A program made the translations under genes and the position numbers. Below the pieces are notes generated by a model, which had not been told where the DNA came from, searched no databases, and saw only the letters and a list, made by a program, of their open reading frames with translations. From assembly GCF_009906955.1 (NCBI RefSeq), contig NZ_CP047656.1:4711001-4775000 (forward strand): 64,000 bases of DNA, read 5' to 3'. The DNA is from Paraglaciecola mesophila (lineage in GTDB: Bacteria; Pseudomonadota; Gammaproteobacteria; Enterobacterales; Alteromonadaceae). This document shows positions 34,401 to 41,991 of the stretch, piece after piece. Numbering within the stretch: position 1 is the stretch's first letter; every line of letters starts with the position of its first letter.

Positions 34401-35527
34401 GCAGTACTAGCGATTCCGTGGTGGTACGCGTCGCTGAAGCAAATGTAGCACCGCAAGCCGACGTGCAGGTAAGCGGTGAAATGCTAACCGGTACGCAAGT
34501 TGCCCTTGATGGTAGTGCAAGTGTTGACAATGACAACGGCCCACAGGCACTCACTTACGACTGGCAGGTGATAAGTGCGCCAGCGGGCAGTGATATTAGT
34601 ACGGCAAGTCTTGTTAGCCAAGGAACAGCCACCACAAGTTTTACAGCGGATGTAGCAGGTAGCTATCGCATACAATTGTCAGTGTCGGATGGCGAGCTGA
34701 TGGATTCTGTGACAGTGGTTGTGGTTGTTAACGAAATCGAGATAAACCAGCCGCCCGTAGCGGACGCAGGAAATGATCAGCAATTTGAGTTAGGTGGTAG
34801 CGTTGAGGTGAATGCCTCAGCTAGCTTTGATCCAGACGAAGGCCCCGAACCCTTGACCTTTGAATGGGTGTTTGTGTCAGTGCCTCAAGGTAGCTTGCTG
34901 GATAGCACAAGCATTGAAACCACGCCGACGGGAGCAGCGATGTTTGTGCCAGATGTTACAGGCACTTATACGCTCATGGTCAACGTTAGTGATGGTGAGC
35001 TAACCGACTCAGACTCCGTCATGGTGACCGTCAGTGAAAACCAAATACCCGTTGCTGATGCGGGGAGTGACCAAACTGTTGATGCAGGCGAGGGAGTAGT
35101 GCTGGATGGCTCACAAAGTTTTGACCCTGATTCAGGCCCTCAAGCACTCAGCTATTTATGGGAAATCGCGACACGCCCACAGAACAGTGTGGCCACTATT
35201 GTCAATCAAAACAATGTTCTTGCCTTTATCGAACCGGATTTGGCAGGGTTGTATACATTGAGGTTGGTGGTGAGTGATGGGCAAGCAACAGACGAGGATG
35301 AAGTGCTTATTGATGTCATCGCGCAAGTCGAACCTAAGATGTGTGATCTGGATGGCAACGACTTTATAGATAGCTTGGATATTCGCGCTATTGCTAGGCG
35401 CCGTAATGCCACAGCTAGTGAGAATGATGTTGCCGATTGGGATCAAAATGGCGTGATTAATGTGCTAGACGCGAGGGGATGTTCACTTTCTTGTGACTTA
35501 CCGCGTTGCGCTACACAACCCGAGTAA
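31421..35527 (+). CDS. Large secreted PPC-repeat / PKD / dockerin protein
   Basis: 1368 residues. A long N-region (about 28 residues) and a hydrophobic core (LMLCSLLLLCTGASQVQA) form the signal peptide. Residues about 48-810 are seven 109-residue PPC-like beta domains (LDTWTFEATEGERLNIQIVD, GTYILLVQDGTS). Residues about 815-1305 hold five PKD/REJ-like domains (VADAGNDQ, SFDPDEGPEPLTFEWV). The last 60 residues are dockerin-like, with two Ca-binding loops (DLDGNDFIDSLD and DWDQNGVINVLD). No catalytic domain is visible, so it looks like a surface or matrix structural protein. A cohesin gene follows, a probable partner. Confidence 0.85.
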   Translation: MDTRNVTYNQREPDVHHEHSAGSFSKRSIQHYWLMLCSLLLLCTGASQVQAADLVNGGSVSGAISVAGEEDTWTFNATAGERINIQIVDVDETDFFPFMTLYAPDGTRVTSASNYTVANIYNIEASETGTYSLVVQDGTSRQDNTGAYGLHFAKSIGANENGTLNNGGSVSGDISLGDLDTWTFEATEGERLNIQIVDVDETDFFPFMTLYAPDGTRVGGASNYTVANLYNIAATQTGTYILLVQDGTSRREQVGNYEVHFAKSIGANENGTLNNGGSVGGDISLGDLDTWTFEATEGERLNIQIVDVDETDFFPFMTLYAPDGTRVGGASNYTVANLYNIAATQTGTYILLVQDGTSRREQVGNYEVHFAKSIGANENGSLINGGAVSGDISLGDLDTWTFEATEGERLNIQIVDVDETDFFPFMTLYAPDGTRVGGASNYTVANLYNIAATQTGTYILLVQDGTSRREQVGNYEVHFAKSIGANENGTLNNGGSVGGDISLGDLDTWTFEATEGERLNIQIVDVDETDFFPFMTLYTPDGTRVGSASNYTVANLYNIAATQTGTYILLVQDGTSRREQVGNYEVHFAKSIGANENGTLNNGGSVGGDISLGDLDTWTFEAVAGERLHIQLSDILRNTYFPFMTLYAPDGSRVSSASNYSVANLRNILAAQTGTYTLLVQDGTSRRDQISDYEIHFAKSLGANEHGKLSGAGTYFETITQGDIDTFTFDGVVGDEVTLVMREIDTVNLYPFMTVHNPDGSYLTSAADYSNAGLYDLSLPMNGTYTLVLSDGTSGKDQIGDYVLEYNLPTAAPDPQKPIATASSAPTLFKDQVIQLNGSGSFDPDEAPEALTYSWVLVSAPDNSTVTQADIVEPESANASVQPDVYGEYRFELIVSDGLLSDSAIVTVTVINRAPIAHAGNDQNTELNELTQLDGSASSDADGDLLTYAWSVASVPSGSAVTELQGSTSVNPSFTPDVAGDYVFTLVVSDAEDSSTSDSVVVRVAEANVAPQADVQVSGEMLTGTQVALDGSASVDNDNGPQALTYDWQVISAPAGSDISTASLVSQGTATTSFTADVAGSYRIQLSVSDGELMDSVTVVVVVNEIEINQPPVADAGNDQQFELGGSVEVNASASFDPDEGPEPLTFEWVFVSVPQGSLLDSTSIETTPTGAAMFVPDVTGTYTLMVNVSDGELTDSDSVMVTVSENQIPVADAGSDQTVDAGEGVVLDGSQSFDPDSGPQALSYLWEIATRPQNSVATIVNQNNVLAFIEPDLAGLYTLRLVVSDGQATDEDEVLIDVIAQVEPKMCDLDGNDFIDSLDIRAIARRRNATASENDVADWDQNGVINVLDARGCSLSCDLPRCATQPE
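31889..33523 (+). repeat. Tandem 327-bp coding repeat
   Basis: Units start at 31889, 32216, 32543, 32870 and 33197 with an exact 327-bp period (109 codons). The first four are nearly identical at DNA level, while the fifth diverges in its second half and the flanking units (31562 and 33524) are much more diverged. This indicates recent amplification or gene conversion in the middle of the array. Confidence 0.95.
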
Positions 35528-35534
35528 TACCAGC

Positions 35535-35566
35535 GAGATAAGCACAAGGATGTGCTGCTTTATCTC
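35535..35566 (+). terminator. Hairpin between dockerin and cohesin genes
   Basis: GAGATAA-GCAC and GTGC-TTTATCTC pair around a 6-base loop with small bulges, 8 bp after the stop of the large gene. No long T-run follows. It may allow partial read-through to the cohesin gene 73 bp on. Confidence 0.45.
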
Positions 35567-35639
35567 ATACGGTTAGGGGCATACTGATAACCACAAACCT
35601 AAAAATACTGCTAACTCAATAAACAAATAAGGAATATTT

Positions 35640-36251
35640 ATGTTAATTATAAACAACTTAGCGCAAACGCTCACCAAGATTACTTTAGGCGCCACTTTGC
35701 TTTTAGGGTTAACGCAAACAGCAAATGCATTGCCTATTTTATCGTTTAATAATGCGCAAAGTAGTGTGAGTGAAACCGCCAACATTGGCGATACGGTTAC
35801 CTTTGAGCTTTGGTTTTCTGGGTTAGAAACTGAGGATGTGGGTGGGGTTGAGTTCTTGCTTGGTTTTAATAATGTTGTCAGCACTCTCAATTCGGCAATG
35901 GGTAATGCGTCACTAACTGAATTTGATATTTTCGATGTCTTCGAAAACGTCAATTATATCGATGTGTACGCCACTTCGTTTGTAGCAGATTTATCCGCTC
36001 AAGCTGATGAGTTTATGCTTGCAACGTTCACGTTTATCGCGAGCAATGTGGGCGTCAGTCATCTTAATTTTAGTAACCTTATCGTGTCTGACGCGAATGC
36101 GATTGCACTGGATATCAACGTGTTTGATGCGCAAATTACAGTGGTTGACGACTCAAGCAATGTGCCAGTGCCAACACCTGCATCTTGGGGGATCTTTTTG
36201 TTGGGGATGTTAGCGTTAGCGTGCAGATACAAAGGGGATAAACCCACCTGA
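35640..36251 (+). CDS. Cohesin-domain protein with PEP-CTERM-like anchor
   Basis: 203 residues. Signal peptide (LGATLLLGLTQTANA), then a cohesin-like beta-sandwich (about 30-165: LSFNNAQSSVSETANIGDTV TFELWFSG, GGVEFLLGF). The C-terminus, VPTPASWGIFLLGMLALACR YKGDK, is a PEP-CTERM-type sorting signal (VPxP, hydrophobic helix, basic tail), so the protein should be processed by an exosortase and surface-linked. Directly follows a protein ending in a dockerin; together they could form a calcium-dependent surface complex. Confidence 0.78.
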   Translation: MLIINNLAQTLTKITLGATLLLGLTQTANALPILSFNNAQSSVSETANIGDTVTFELWFSGLETEDVGGVEFLLGFNNVVSTLNSAMGNASLTEFDIFDVFENVNYIDVYATSFVADLSAQADEFMLATFTFIASNVGVSHLNFSNLIVSDANAIALDINVFDAQITVVDDSSNVPVPTPASWGIFLLGMLALACRYKGDKPT

Positions 36252-36377
36252 TATGTGGCATGTTCAAGAAAATAGCCTCGCTGAATTAACGCTAAGTCGC
36301 TATTTGCAACACCACTATGCTATCGGTTGTTAAGGCACTATTTAAGCATGTGATCGGGTCGCGACTCTTTTGAGTAA

Positions 36378-38612
36378 TTACATATTATTTGAGGTTAGAG
36401 GCTTAAAGTCCGGTGATGCGGCAAACCCAGGGCAAATTGCGCTGAGTTTATTGCGGTATTCGCTGGCTTTACGTTTGTCGCCTAAATGTAACCAACTCAA
36501 AGCAAGCTGATGCAGAGACACAGGATCGGCCGCGTTGCTCAGACTTTGTGCTTGTTCTTTTAGTGACGCTAACAACTGGGTGCTTTGTAACTCTGGTGAA
36601 AGCTCTGTTACTAAAATATACATAGCCAAACGAGATGCTTTTTGCATTACGTTTGCTTCACCTTGGCTAACCTCACGATCCAGCTCAGCCATGGCATTAC
36701 GATAAGCTTGTAACGCTTTTTGCGTATGGCCTTGGGTGCGGTACACGTCTGCAACATTTGACCACAATTGGTATAACCCAGGGCCCCCTTCTTGGGTGAT
36801 ACGTTTAATTTGCGGCTCAAAAATATCCAGTGCTTGTTGGTTCTCTCCCAGATAGAAGTGCAGAACTGCAATATTGGACAACAATACCGCGTGCTCTGGT
36901 TTAAGGGTTAATGCTTGCTGATAATGTGTCTTTGCGTTTTGTAAATCACCAACACAAAATTCTAACGCCCCAAGATTGTTCAGTGTTTGATAGTTAACAG
37001 ACAACTCAGCTGCTTGGGTGAAATAATCAATAGCGCCGATTTGATCCCCCTTAAAGTAGTGGGCTCTACCTTGGGTATAGGGGATTTTCCAGTTATTTGG
37101 TTCAAGCTCAGCGGCGTATTCAAGCCCTGCTAAAATACGCGTATAAAGTTCAGGATCACGGTTTTTAAGAAATATACGCATTTGGCTTTCAGCCATCTTT
37201 TGTAACGCAGTTGTATTGTTTGGGTCTGCGCGTAGCGTATTTGCAAAATGCTCGTTAGCGACTTCATAATCCCCTTTCACTCTGGCTAGGTTGCCAAGGG
37301 CGTTTTGAATGAAAACGGAATCTGCTTCAACTTCTAAGCCCATTTGGCAATGTCGGTTCGCTTCATCAAGGTAATGCTTGTCACTGGTTTCTAAATTTTG
37401 CTCGACCAGTGCTGCACACATGCCGGCATAACCGTGCACTAAATCAGGCGCACTGCTTATCACACGCTGAAAGTCAGCCATGGCACGTAAAATAACTTGC
37501 TCGGTGCGCTCTCCTGCAAAATTTTGCATGCCGTGTAGAAAGCGTTGCAAGCTATACCAGTCAGCAATATTAGCGATAGGGCGCTTTGTTAGCAGGGTGT
37601 TTAGACCATTTTTAAGTTGTGACTCAATGTACTGTTCAGAAGAAGACTTGTTGAACACCCCTGACCATACTTGCTGCATATTTTCATCCCGAGATAAAAA
37701 TAGACGAACGGCAATGTAACGGCCGATTTCAAGCAATTCGCCACTGATCACCAGATCCGCTTTTTTGCTACGCAATAACTCTTGCGGACTCTGCACACTG
37801 GCGTGAAGCACCGAGCTGCCAACAATCAATTGAGTCGGGCCAGCCAGCAACTGCTCAATACTACGGGTAATGTCACTGCCTCTGGGACCTTTAATGGGCA
37901 AAACAGCAACCACCTTGTTATCAAAATCGACAATACCTGCCAACGAATTGCTCACCTCTTTTGGGTCTTCGCTAGGCCAAAACCGATCGACAATTAACAC
38001 AGTGAGTAAGACCACCAGGGTGACGAGCAACAGAGGCATACGTTTGTTTTTCTGTCTTTGACGCTCAGCGTATGCAGTTTGGTGGATATCAGACTTGATG
38101 TTAGGGGGATCTTGAAGACGTATATCTGACGAGTGACTATCCGCTGCGGGTAGCGGGCTTTCAATATCTTCCTTCGCCAACTCGTGAACTTGGTTATCCG
38201 GCTGCGATATATGCAAACGTTCATTGTCTTCTTTGGCCTTTTCAGGCTCAGTGTTAACGAGTGCTTGATTATCAATAGTGGAAGTACTGTCATGAGTATC
38301 AGTAGTATGGGGGGAAACATCGACTTCACCAGAGTTTAAATAGAGCACCCAAGCTTCTACATTTAGCGCGTTTGCTACTCGTTCGATGCTCAAGGGATCA
38401 ACAGGATCTCCACGAAATACTCTGCTAACAAGAGAGCGAGGTGCTTTTTCTAAACCTTCAAGGCTTTGTATTTTATCAACTACTTCTGCCTGAGACTTAA
38501 AGCCTGCAGCTAATTGCGCACTACGCAGTTTTTGTTTAGACGCTCGAATTCCTCGAGAGCGAGCTTTATTATAAGAGGTCTCTGTGGATTGTCCTTTTGT
38601 CACAGTTGCCAT
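36378..38612 (-). CDS. XRE-type HTH, single-span membrane, TPR protein
   Basis: 744 residues. Residues 22-95 resemble an XRE helix-turn-helix (LRSAQLAAGFKSQAEVVDKI, RVANALNVEAWVLYL). Residues 100-185 are a polar linker. Residues 192-209 (MPLLLVTLVVLLTVLIVD) span the membrane. The C-terminal periplasmic part starts with a TolB-N-like fold (KVVAVLPIKGPRGSDITRSI) and has multiple TPRs from about 370 (YEVANEHFANTLRADPNNTT, ALTLKPEHAVLLSN). This mirrors CadC/ToxR logic with a different DNA-binding domain. It may sense envelope state and control the cohesin/dockerin genes it faces (inference). Confidence 0.75.
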   Translation of the reverse strand: MATVTKGQSTETSYNKARSRGIRASKQKLRSAQLAAGFKSQAEVVDKIQSLEGLEKAPRSLVSRVFRGDPVDPLSIERVANALNVEAWVLYLNSGEVDVSPHTTDTHDSTSTIDNQALVNTEPEKAKEDNERLHISQPDNQVHELAKEDIESPLPAADSHSSDIRLQDPPNIKSDIHQTAYAERQRQKNKRMPLLLVTLVVLLTVLIVDRFWPSEDPKEVSNSLAGIVDFDNKVVAVLPIKGPRGSDITRSIEQLLAGPTQLIVGSSVLHASVQSPQELLRSKKADLVISGELLEIGRYIAVRLFLSRDENMQQVWSGVFNKSSSEQYIESQLKNGLNTLLTKRPIANIADWYSLQRFLHGMQNFAGERTEQVILRAMADFQRVISSAPDLVHGYAGMCAALVEQNLETSDKHYLDEANRHCQMGLEVEADSVFIQNALGNLARVKGDYEVANEHFANTLRADPNNTTALQKMAESQMRIFLKNRDPELYTRILAGLEYAAELEPNNWKIPYTQGRAHYFKGDQIGAIDYFTQAAELSVNYQTLNNLGALEFCVGDLQNAKTHYQQALTLKPEHAVLLSNIAVLHFYLGENQQALDIFEPQIKRITQEGGPGLYQLWSNVADVYRTQGHTQKALQAYRNAMAELDREVSQGEANVMQKASRLAMYILVTELSPELQSTQLLASLKEQAQSLSNAADPVSLHQLALSWLHLGDKRKASEYRNKLSAICPGFAASPDFKPLTSNNM

Positions 38613-38855
38613 CCATTTTGTTAATGTTTTTTTAGGGATATAACAAAGCCATTATTAAACTAATAGGCGTGAAAGTTAATTGATTTTTGAGTATTTTTTG
38701 ATCAGTTATTAAGCTTGATGATAGCGAGTTGAGGACGTCCGTAAATACCACATCGTGTTTTTCTCTTACTTTGGTGGATTATCCATTGCCAAATATCAAA
38801 CAAGCGAACCTATAAAACTGCTTTCACTTCAATATGTTGTGTCTTTTGCTAAAGT

Positions 38856-38870
38856 AAACAAAATTTGTTT
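38856..38870 (+). promoter_or_regulatory. Palindrome upstream of DUF1330-nitrilase-ALDH operon
   Basis: AAACAAAATTTGTTT is nearly perfectly self-complementary and lies 14 bp before the ATG at 38885. It may be an operator. It differs from the ATAACAGG palindrome of the neighbouring gntR operon, so the two operons may have different regulators. Confidence 0.4.
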
Positions 38871-38884
38871 GCCGAGAGGGCTAA

Positions 38885-39187
38885 ATGAGCGCTTACTTAA
38901 TCATTCAAGCAACAGTTCATGATTGGCAGAAGTTTGCTAAATACACCGAAGTTGTGCCGCCTTTGGTTGAAAAATTTGGTGGCCATTACATAGCGATGGG
39001 GCAGCCTGAGTTAATTGAAGGTCAAGACGCACCAAAAAGTGTGGTGATTTCCCAATGGCCAGATTGTCAGGCGGCGCATAATTTTTGGCAATCACCCGAA
39101 TATGTACAAGCCCAGAAGTACCGAGAAGGTACAGGTCAATTTAGTGTTTTGCTGATTGACGGTTTATCACAAACAACATTGGAGTAA
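38885..39187 (+). CDS. DUF1330-family protein
   Basis: 100 residues, a small dimeric alpha+beta barrel type. SAYLIIQATVHDWQKFAKYT, GGHYIAMG and WPDCQAAHNFWQSPEYVQAQ KYRE follow the DUF1330 pattern. Such proteins accompany catabolic and oxidative genes but have no agreed function. First gene of a three-gene operon, 3 bp from the nitrilase-like gene. Confidence 0.85.
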   Translation: MSAYLIIQATVHDWQKFAKYTEVVPPLVEKFGGHYIAMGQPELIEGQDAPKSVVISQWPDCQAAHNFWQSPEYVQAQKYREGTGQFSVLLIDGLSQTTLE

Positions 39188-39190
39188 CTC

Positions 39191-40246
39191 ATGTCTTTAG
39201 CGTATACCGCTGTTGCACTGCAAACACGATGCTTTGCTGTTAATAAATTAAATGTTGCAGATGCTAGGCAAAAAATGATCGAAAATATAGGCAGAGTGGC
39301 TGGTCAAGTACAAGGGACTAAGGGCTTTGTCGGGCCCAGTGTGAAATTAGTCGTATTGCCAGAGTATTTTTTGACCAGTTTCCCAATGGGGGAATCTCTC
39401 ACTGAGTGGAAAGAAAAAGGCGCGATCGCTCAAGATGGCAGAGAATATGATTTGTTAAGCGAAATAGCCCAAAAAAATCAGGTTTACCTCTCCGGCAATG
39501 TATATGAGCTTGACCCCCATTTTAGCGATTTGTATTTTCAAACTTCATTTGTACTCGGCCCTAATGGTGATTGCGTATTACGCTACCGGCGTTTGGTGTC
39601 TATGTTTGCTCCGACTCCCCACGACGTGTTAGACAAATACCTTGATGTGTACGGTCAAGACGCATTGTTTCCAGTAGCGAAAACCGAGCTGGGTAATTTA
39701 GCGTGCGTGGCCTCTGAAGAAATTCTATACCCTGAAATCAGCCGCTGTTTAGCCATGAATGGCGCTGAAGTTTTGTTACACAGTAGCTCTGAAGTGGGCT
39801 CCGTTGAGCTCACACCGAAAGATATTGCTAAAAGAGCACGAGCGATTGAAAATTTAGCCTATGTAGTATCAGCAAATTCAGCAGGAATTGCTGATATAGA
39901 TTTTCCTGCTGAGTCTACTGATGGCATGTCTAAAGTCGTGGACTTTAAAGGCAGAGTTATGGCTGAAGCGGGAATGGGCGAAAGCATGGTAGCAAATGCA
40001 GAGTTAGATATAACGGCATTGCGCCGTTATCGCAATAAGCCTGGAATGGGCAATATTTTGTCTCGCCAGCGTAATGAATTATTTTCAGCGCATTATAATC
40101 AAGCTGTGTATCCGGCCAATACCATGCTCAATGCCGCCCAACGGGTTAGCGTGCCTGCGCGCAGCCACTTTATTCAAACCCAGCTCAATAGTATTCAAGC
40201 ATTAAAGCAGGCCGGGGTCATTTTACCGGAGCATTCAGATGAGTAA
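39191..40246 (+). CDS. Nitrilase-superfamily protein with altered catalytic triad
   Basis: 351 residues with the nitrilase alpha-beta-beta-alpha fold. E58 (VVLPEYF) is the conserved glutamate. The lysine position (usual YRK) is arginine (RYRRL, R134). The nucleophile position, aligned without gaps against ICYD/ICDD..YPE motifs, is S175 (ACVASEEILYPEISR) instead of Cys. C172 is close but out of register. It may have lost C-N hydrolase activity or become regulatory or structural. It overlaps the ALDH gene by 8 bp, so the two are translated together. Confidence 0.8.
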   Translation: MSLAYTAVALQTRCFAVNKLNVADARQKMIENIGRVAGQVQGTKGFVGPSVKLVVLPEYFLTSFPMGESLTEWKEKGAIAQDGREYDLLSEIAQKNQVYLSGNVYELDPHFSDLYFQTSFVLGPNGDCVLRYRRLVSMFAPTPHDVLDKYLDVYGQDALFPVAKTELGNLACVASEEILYPEISRCLAMNGAEVLLHSSSEVGSVELTPKDIAKRARAIENLAYVVSANSAGIADIDFPAESTDGMSKVVDFKGRVMAEAGMGESMVANAELDITALRRYRNKPGMGNILSRQRNELFSAHYNQAVYPANTMLNAAQRVSVPARSHFIQTQLNSIQALKQAGVILPEHSDE

Positions 40247-41657
40247 CGATATGCAAACTTTGGGGGTCATCAACCCACGCACAGGTGAAGAAGATTTTGC
40301 TTTACCCTTGTTTAATGAAGAAAGCGTCGTGGCTATTGCTCAAGATTTAAAGCAACAACAAGCTCAGTGGTGGGCGCTGGGATTGAGTGGTCGTATTGAA
40401 GCATTAGCGCGTTTAGCTAATGCAATGGCTGAGCATAAAGCGGCGTTAGTTGCCGCTTTGATCAACGATACCGGACGAGCAAGTGAATCCGAATTAGAAG
40501 TGGATGTGACCATCAGTGGGATACATCGTTGGTGCAAGCACGCCCCTGATTTATTAGCCAAAGGGAAACCGTGGGCGGCAGAAATCCCATTTATTGAGTT
40601 GCAGCAAGACTATTTGCCTTACTCATTAGTGGGGGTAATCAGCCCTTGGAATTTCCCGCTATTGCTATCTTTAGTTGATGCGATCCCGGCTTTGCTTGCT
40701 GGCAGCGCTGTGATGATTAAACCCAGTGAAGTGACATCACGTTTTGTTGCGCCATTTAATGAATTGCTTGAGAGCGTACCGGCGCTAAACAAGGTGTTAA
40801 GTATTGTCACTGGCGCAGGTGCAACAGGGCAGGCGGTTATTGAAAACGTCGACTCTCTTTGTTTTACCGGCAGTGTGGCTACAGGGCGGCAGGTCGGTAA
40901 AGCATGCGCGGAGCGTTTTATTCCTGCATTCTTAGAATTAGGCGGTAAAGATCCAGCTTTAGTTTGCCATGACGCCGACCCCGAACTCGCCGCTAAAGCC
41001 TTGTGTTGGGGCAGTATGGTGAACGCTGGGCAATCCTGCATGTCATTAGAGCGGGCATACGTGCATAAAGATATTGCTAATGCTTTCCTTGCTAAACTGG
41101 TTGAAAATGTCAACGCGCTAGCCCACAACTACCCAGATATTCAACAAGGGCAAATTGGTCCTATCATCAGTGCGAAACAAATAAAGATTGTGGAAGCGCA
41201 ATTGCAAGATGCCAAAAGCAAAGGCGCAACGATTTTATGCGGCGGTGAAGTACTTAACCTTGGAGGCGGGCGTTATTGTGCGCCAACAGTGCTCACAGAC
41301 GTCACTCCTGATATGCAAATTGTTAGCAATGAAACCTTTGCTGCTATCCTGCCAGTTACTGTAGTCGACAGCGACGAGCAAGCGATCGCTTTAGCCAATG
41401 ACTCTGATTTTGGCTTATCCGCGGCAGTATTTAGCAAAGACGTTGAATATGCAAGGCATATAGCCAGTCAATTAGAAGCGGGAGCGATTAGCATCAATGA
41501 CGCTTCGTTAACCGCTTTGATCCATGAAGCTGAAAAGCAATCGTTTAAATATTCTGGTTTGGGTGGCTCGCGTATGGGCGCCGAGTCAATCAGGCGTTTT
41601 ACCCGTAAAAAAGCCTATATTCGCAATACGGGTGTAGCGTCCCCTTGGTGGTTTTAA
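40239..41657 (+). CDS. Aldehyde dehydrogenase family protein
   Basis: 472 residues, NAD(P)-dependent aldehyde oxidation. Motifs: SPWNFPLLLSL, KPSEVTS, FTGSVATG (cofactor loop), the general-base glutamate in LELGGKDPAL, and the catalytic cysteine in NAGQSCMSLERAYV. An unusual C-terminus (ALIHEAEKQSFKYSGLGGSR MGAESIRRF) resembles benzaldehyde/vanillin- or coniferyl-type ALDHs. Last gene of the operon, followed by a terminator hairpin. The substrate is not identified. Confidence 0.9.
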   Translation: MSNDMQTLGVINPRTGEEDFALPLFNEESVVAIAQDLKQQQAQWWALGLSGRIEALARLANAMAEHKAALVAALINDTGRASESELEVDVTISGIHRWCKHAPDLLAKGKPWAAEIPFIELQQDYLPYSLVGVISPWNFPLLLSLVDAIPALLAGSAVMIKPSEVTSRFVAPFNELLESVPALNKVLSIVTGAGATGQAVIENVDSLCFTGSVATGRQVGKACAERFIPAFLELGGKDPALVCHDADPELAAKALCWGSMVNAGQSCMSLERAYVHKDIANAFLAKLVENVNALAHNYPDIQQGQIGPIISAKQIKIVEAQLQDAKSKGATILCGGEVLNLGGGRYCAPTVLTDVTPDMQIVSNETFAAILPVTVVDSDEQAIALANDSDFGLSAAVFSKDVEYARHIASQLEAGAISINDASLTALIHEAEKQSFKYSGLGGSRMGAESIRRFTRKKAYIRNTGVASPWWF

Positions 41658-41708
41658 ACCGCCAAGCTGGGATACTGCATCGTTTTAATTACATAAGCAT
41701 TGATAGAA

Positions 41709-41732
41709 AGCCGCTTTAAGCGGTTTTTTTAT
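41709..41732 (+). terminator. Rho-independent terminator after ALDH gene
   Basis: AGCCGCTTTAAGCGGT hairpin followed by a run of seven T's, 50 bp after the ALDH stop codon. Confidence 0.85.
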
Positions 41733-41902
41733 ACTTGGATGAACGCTTTACGACGAGTATTAAGCTTTGGTGCAGTGAGTAACTTGAGGCAGTAGTTAAG
41801 AATCGTTGTGAATCATGACACTAAAATAGCGGGCTGGGGCAAAGGAAAGAAGAAAAGAGAAAAGAGCGGAAAATGAACGGGTTGTACTCGCTATCGACCA
41901 AT

Positions 41903-41939
41903 AAATAACGGCAAACGTAGAACTCGTTTGCCGTTATTT
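41903..41939. terminator. Long hairpin facing the MFS gene
   Basis: A perfect 15-bp stem (AAATAACGGCAAACG / CGTTTGCCGTTATTT) with a 7-base loop, 53 bp beyond the stop of the leftward MFS gene. Probably its terminator and bidirectional. The rest of the 41658-41991 gap holds nothing else that I can support. Confidence 0.75.
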
Positions 41940-41991
41940 GATGACTCGAAATCCTTGATTAGAAGGGGCAGGGCGCATCTATCTTAGCGAG

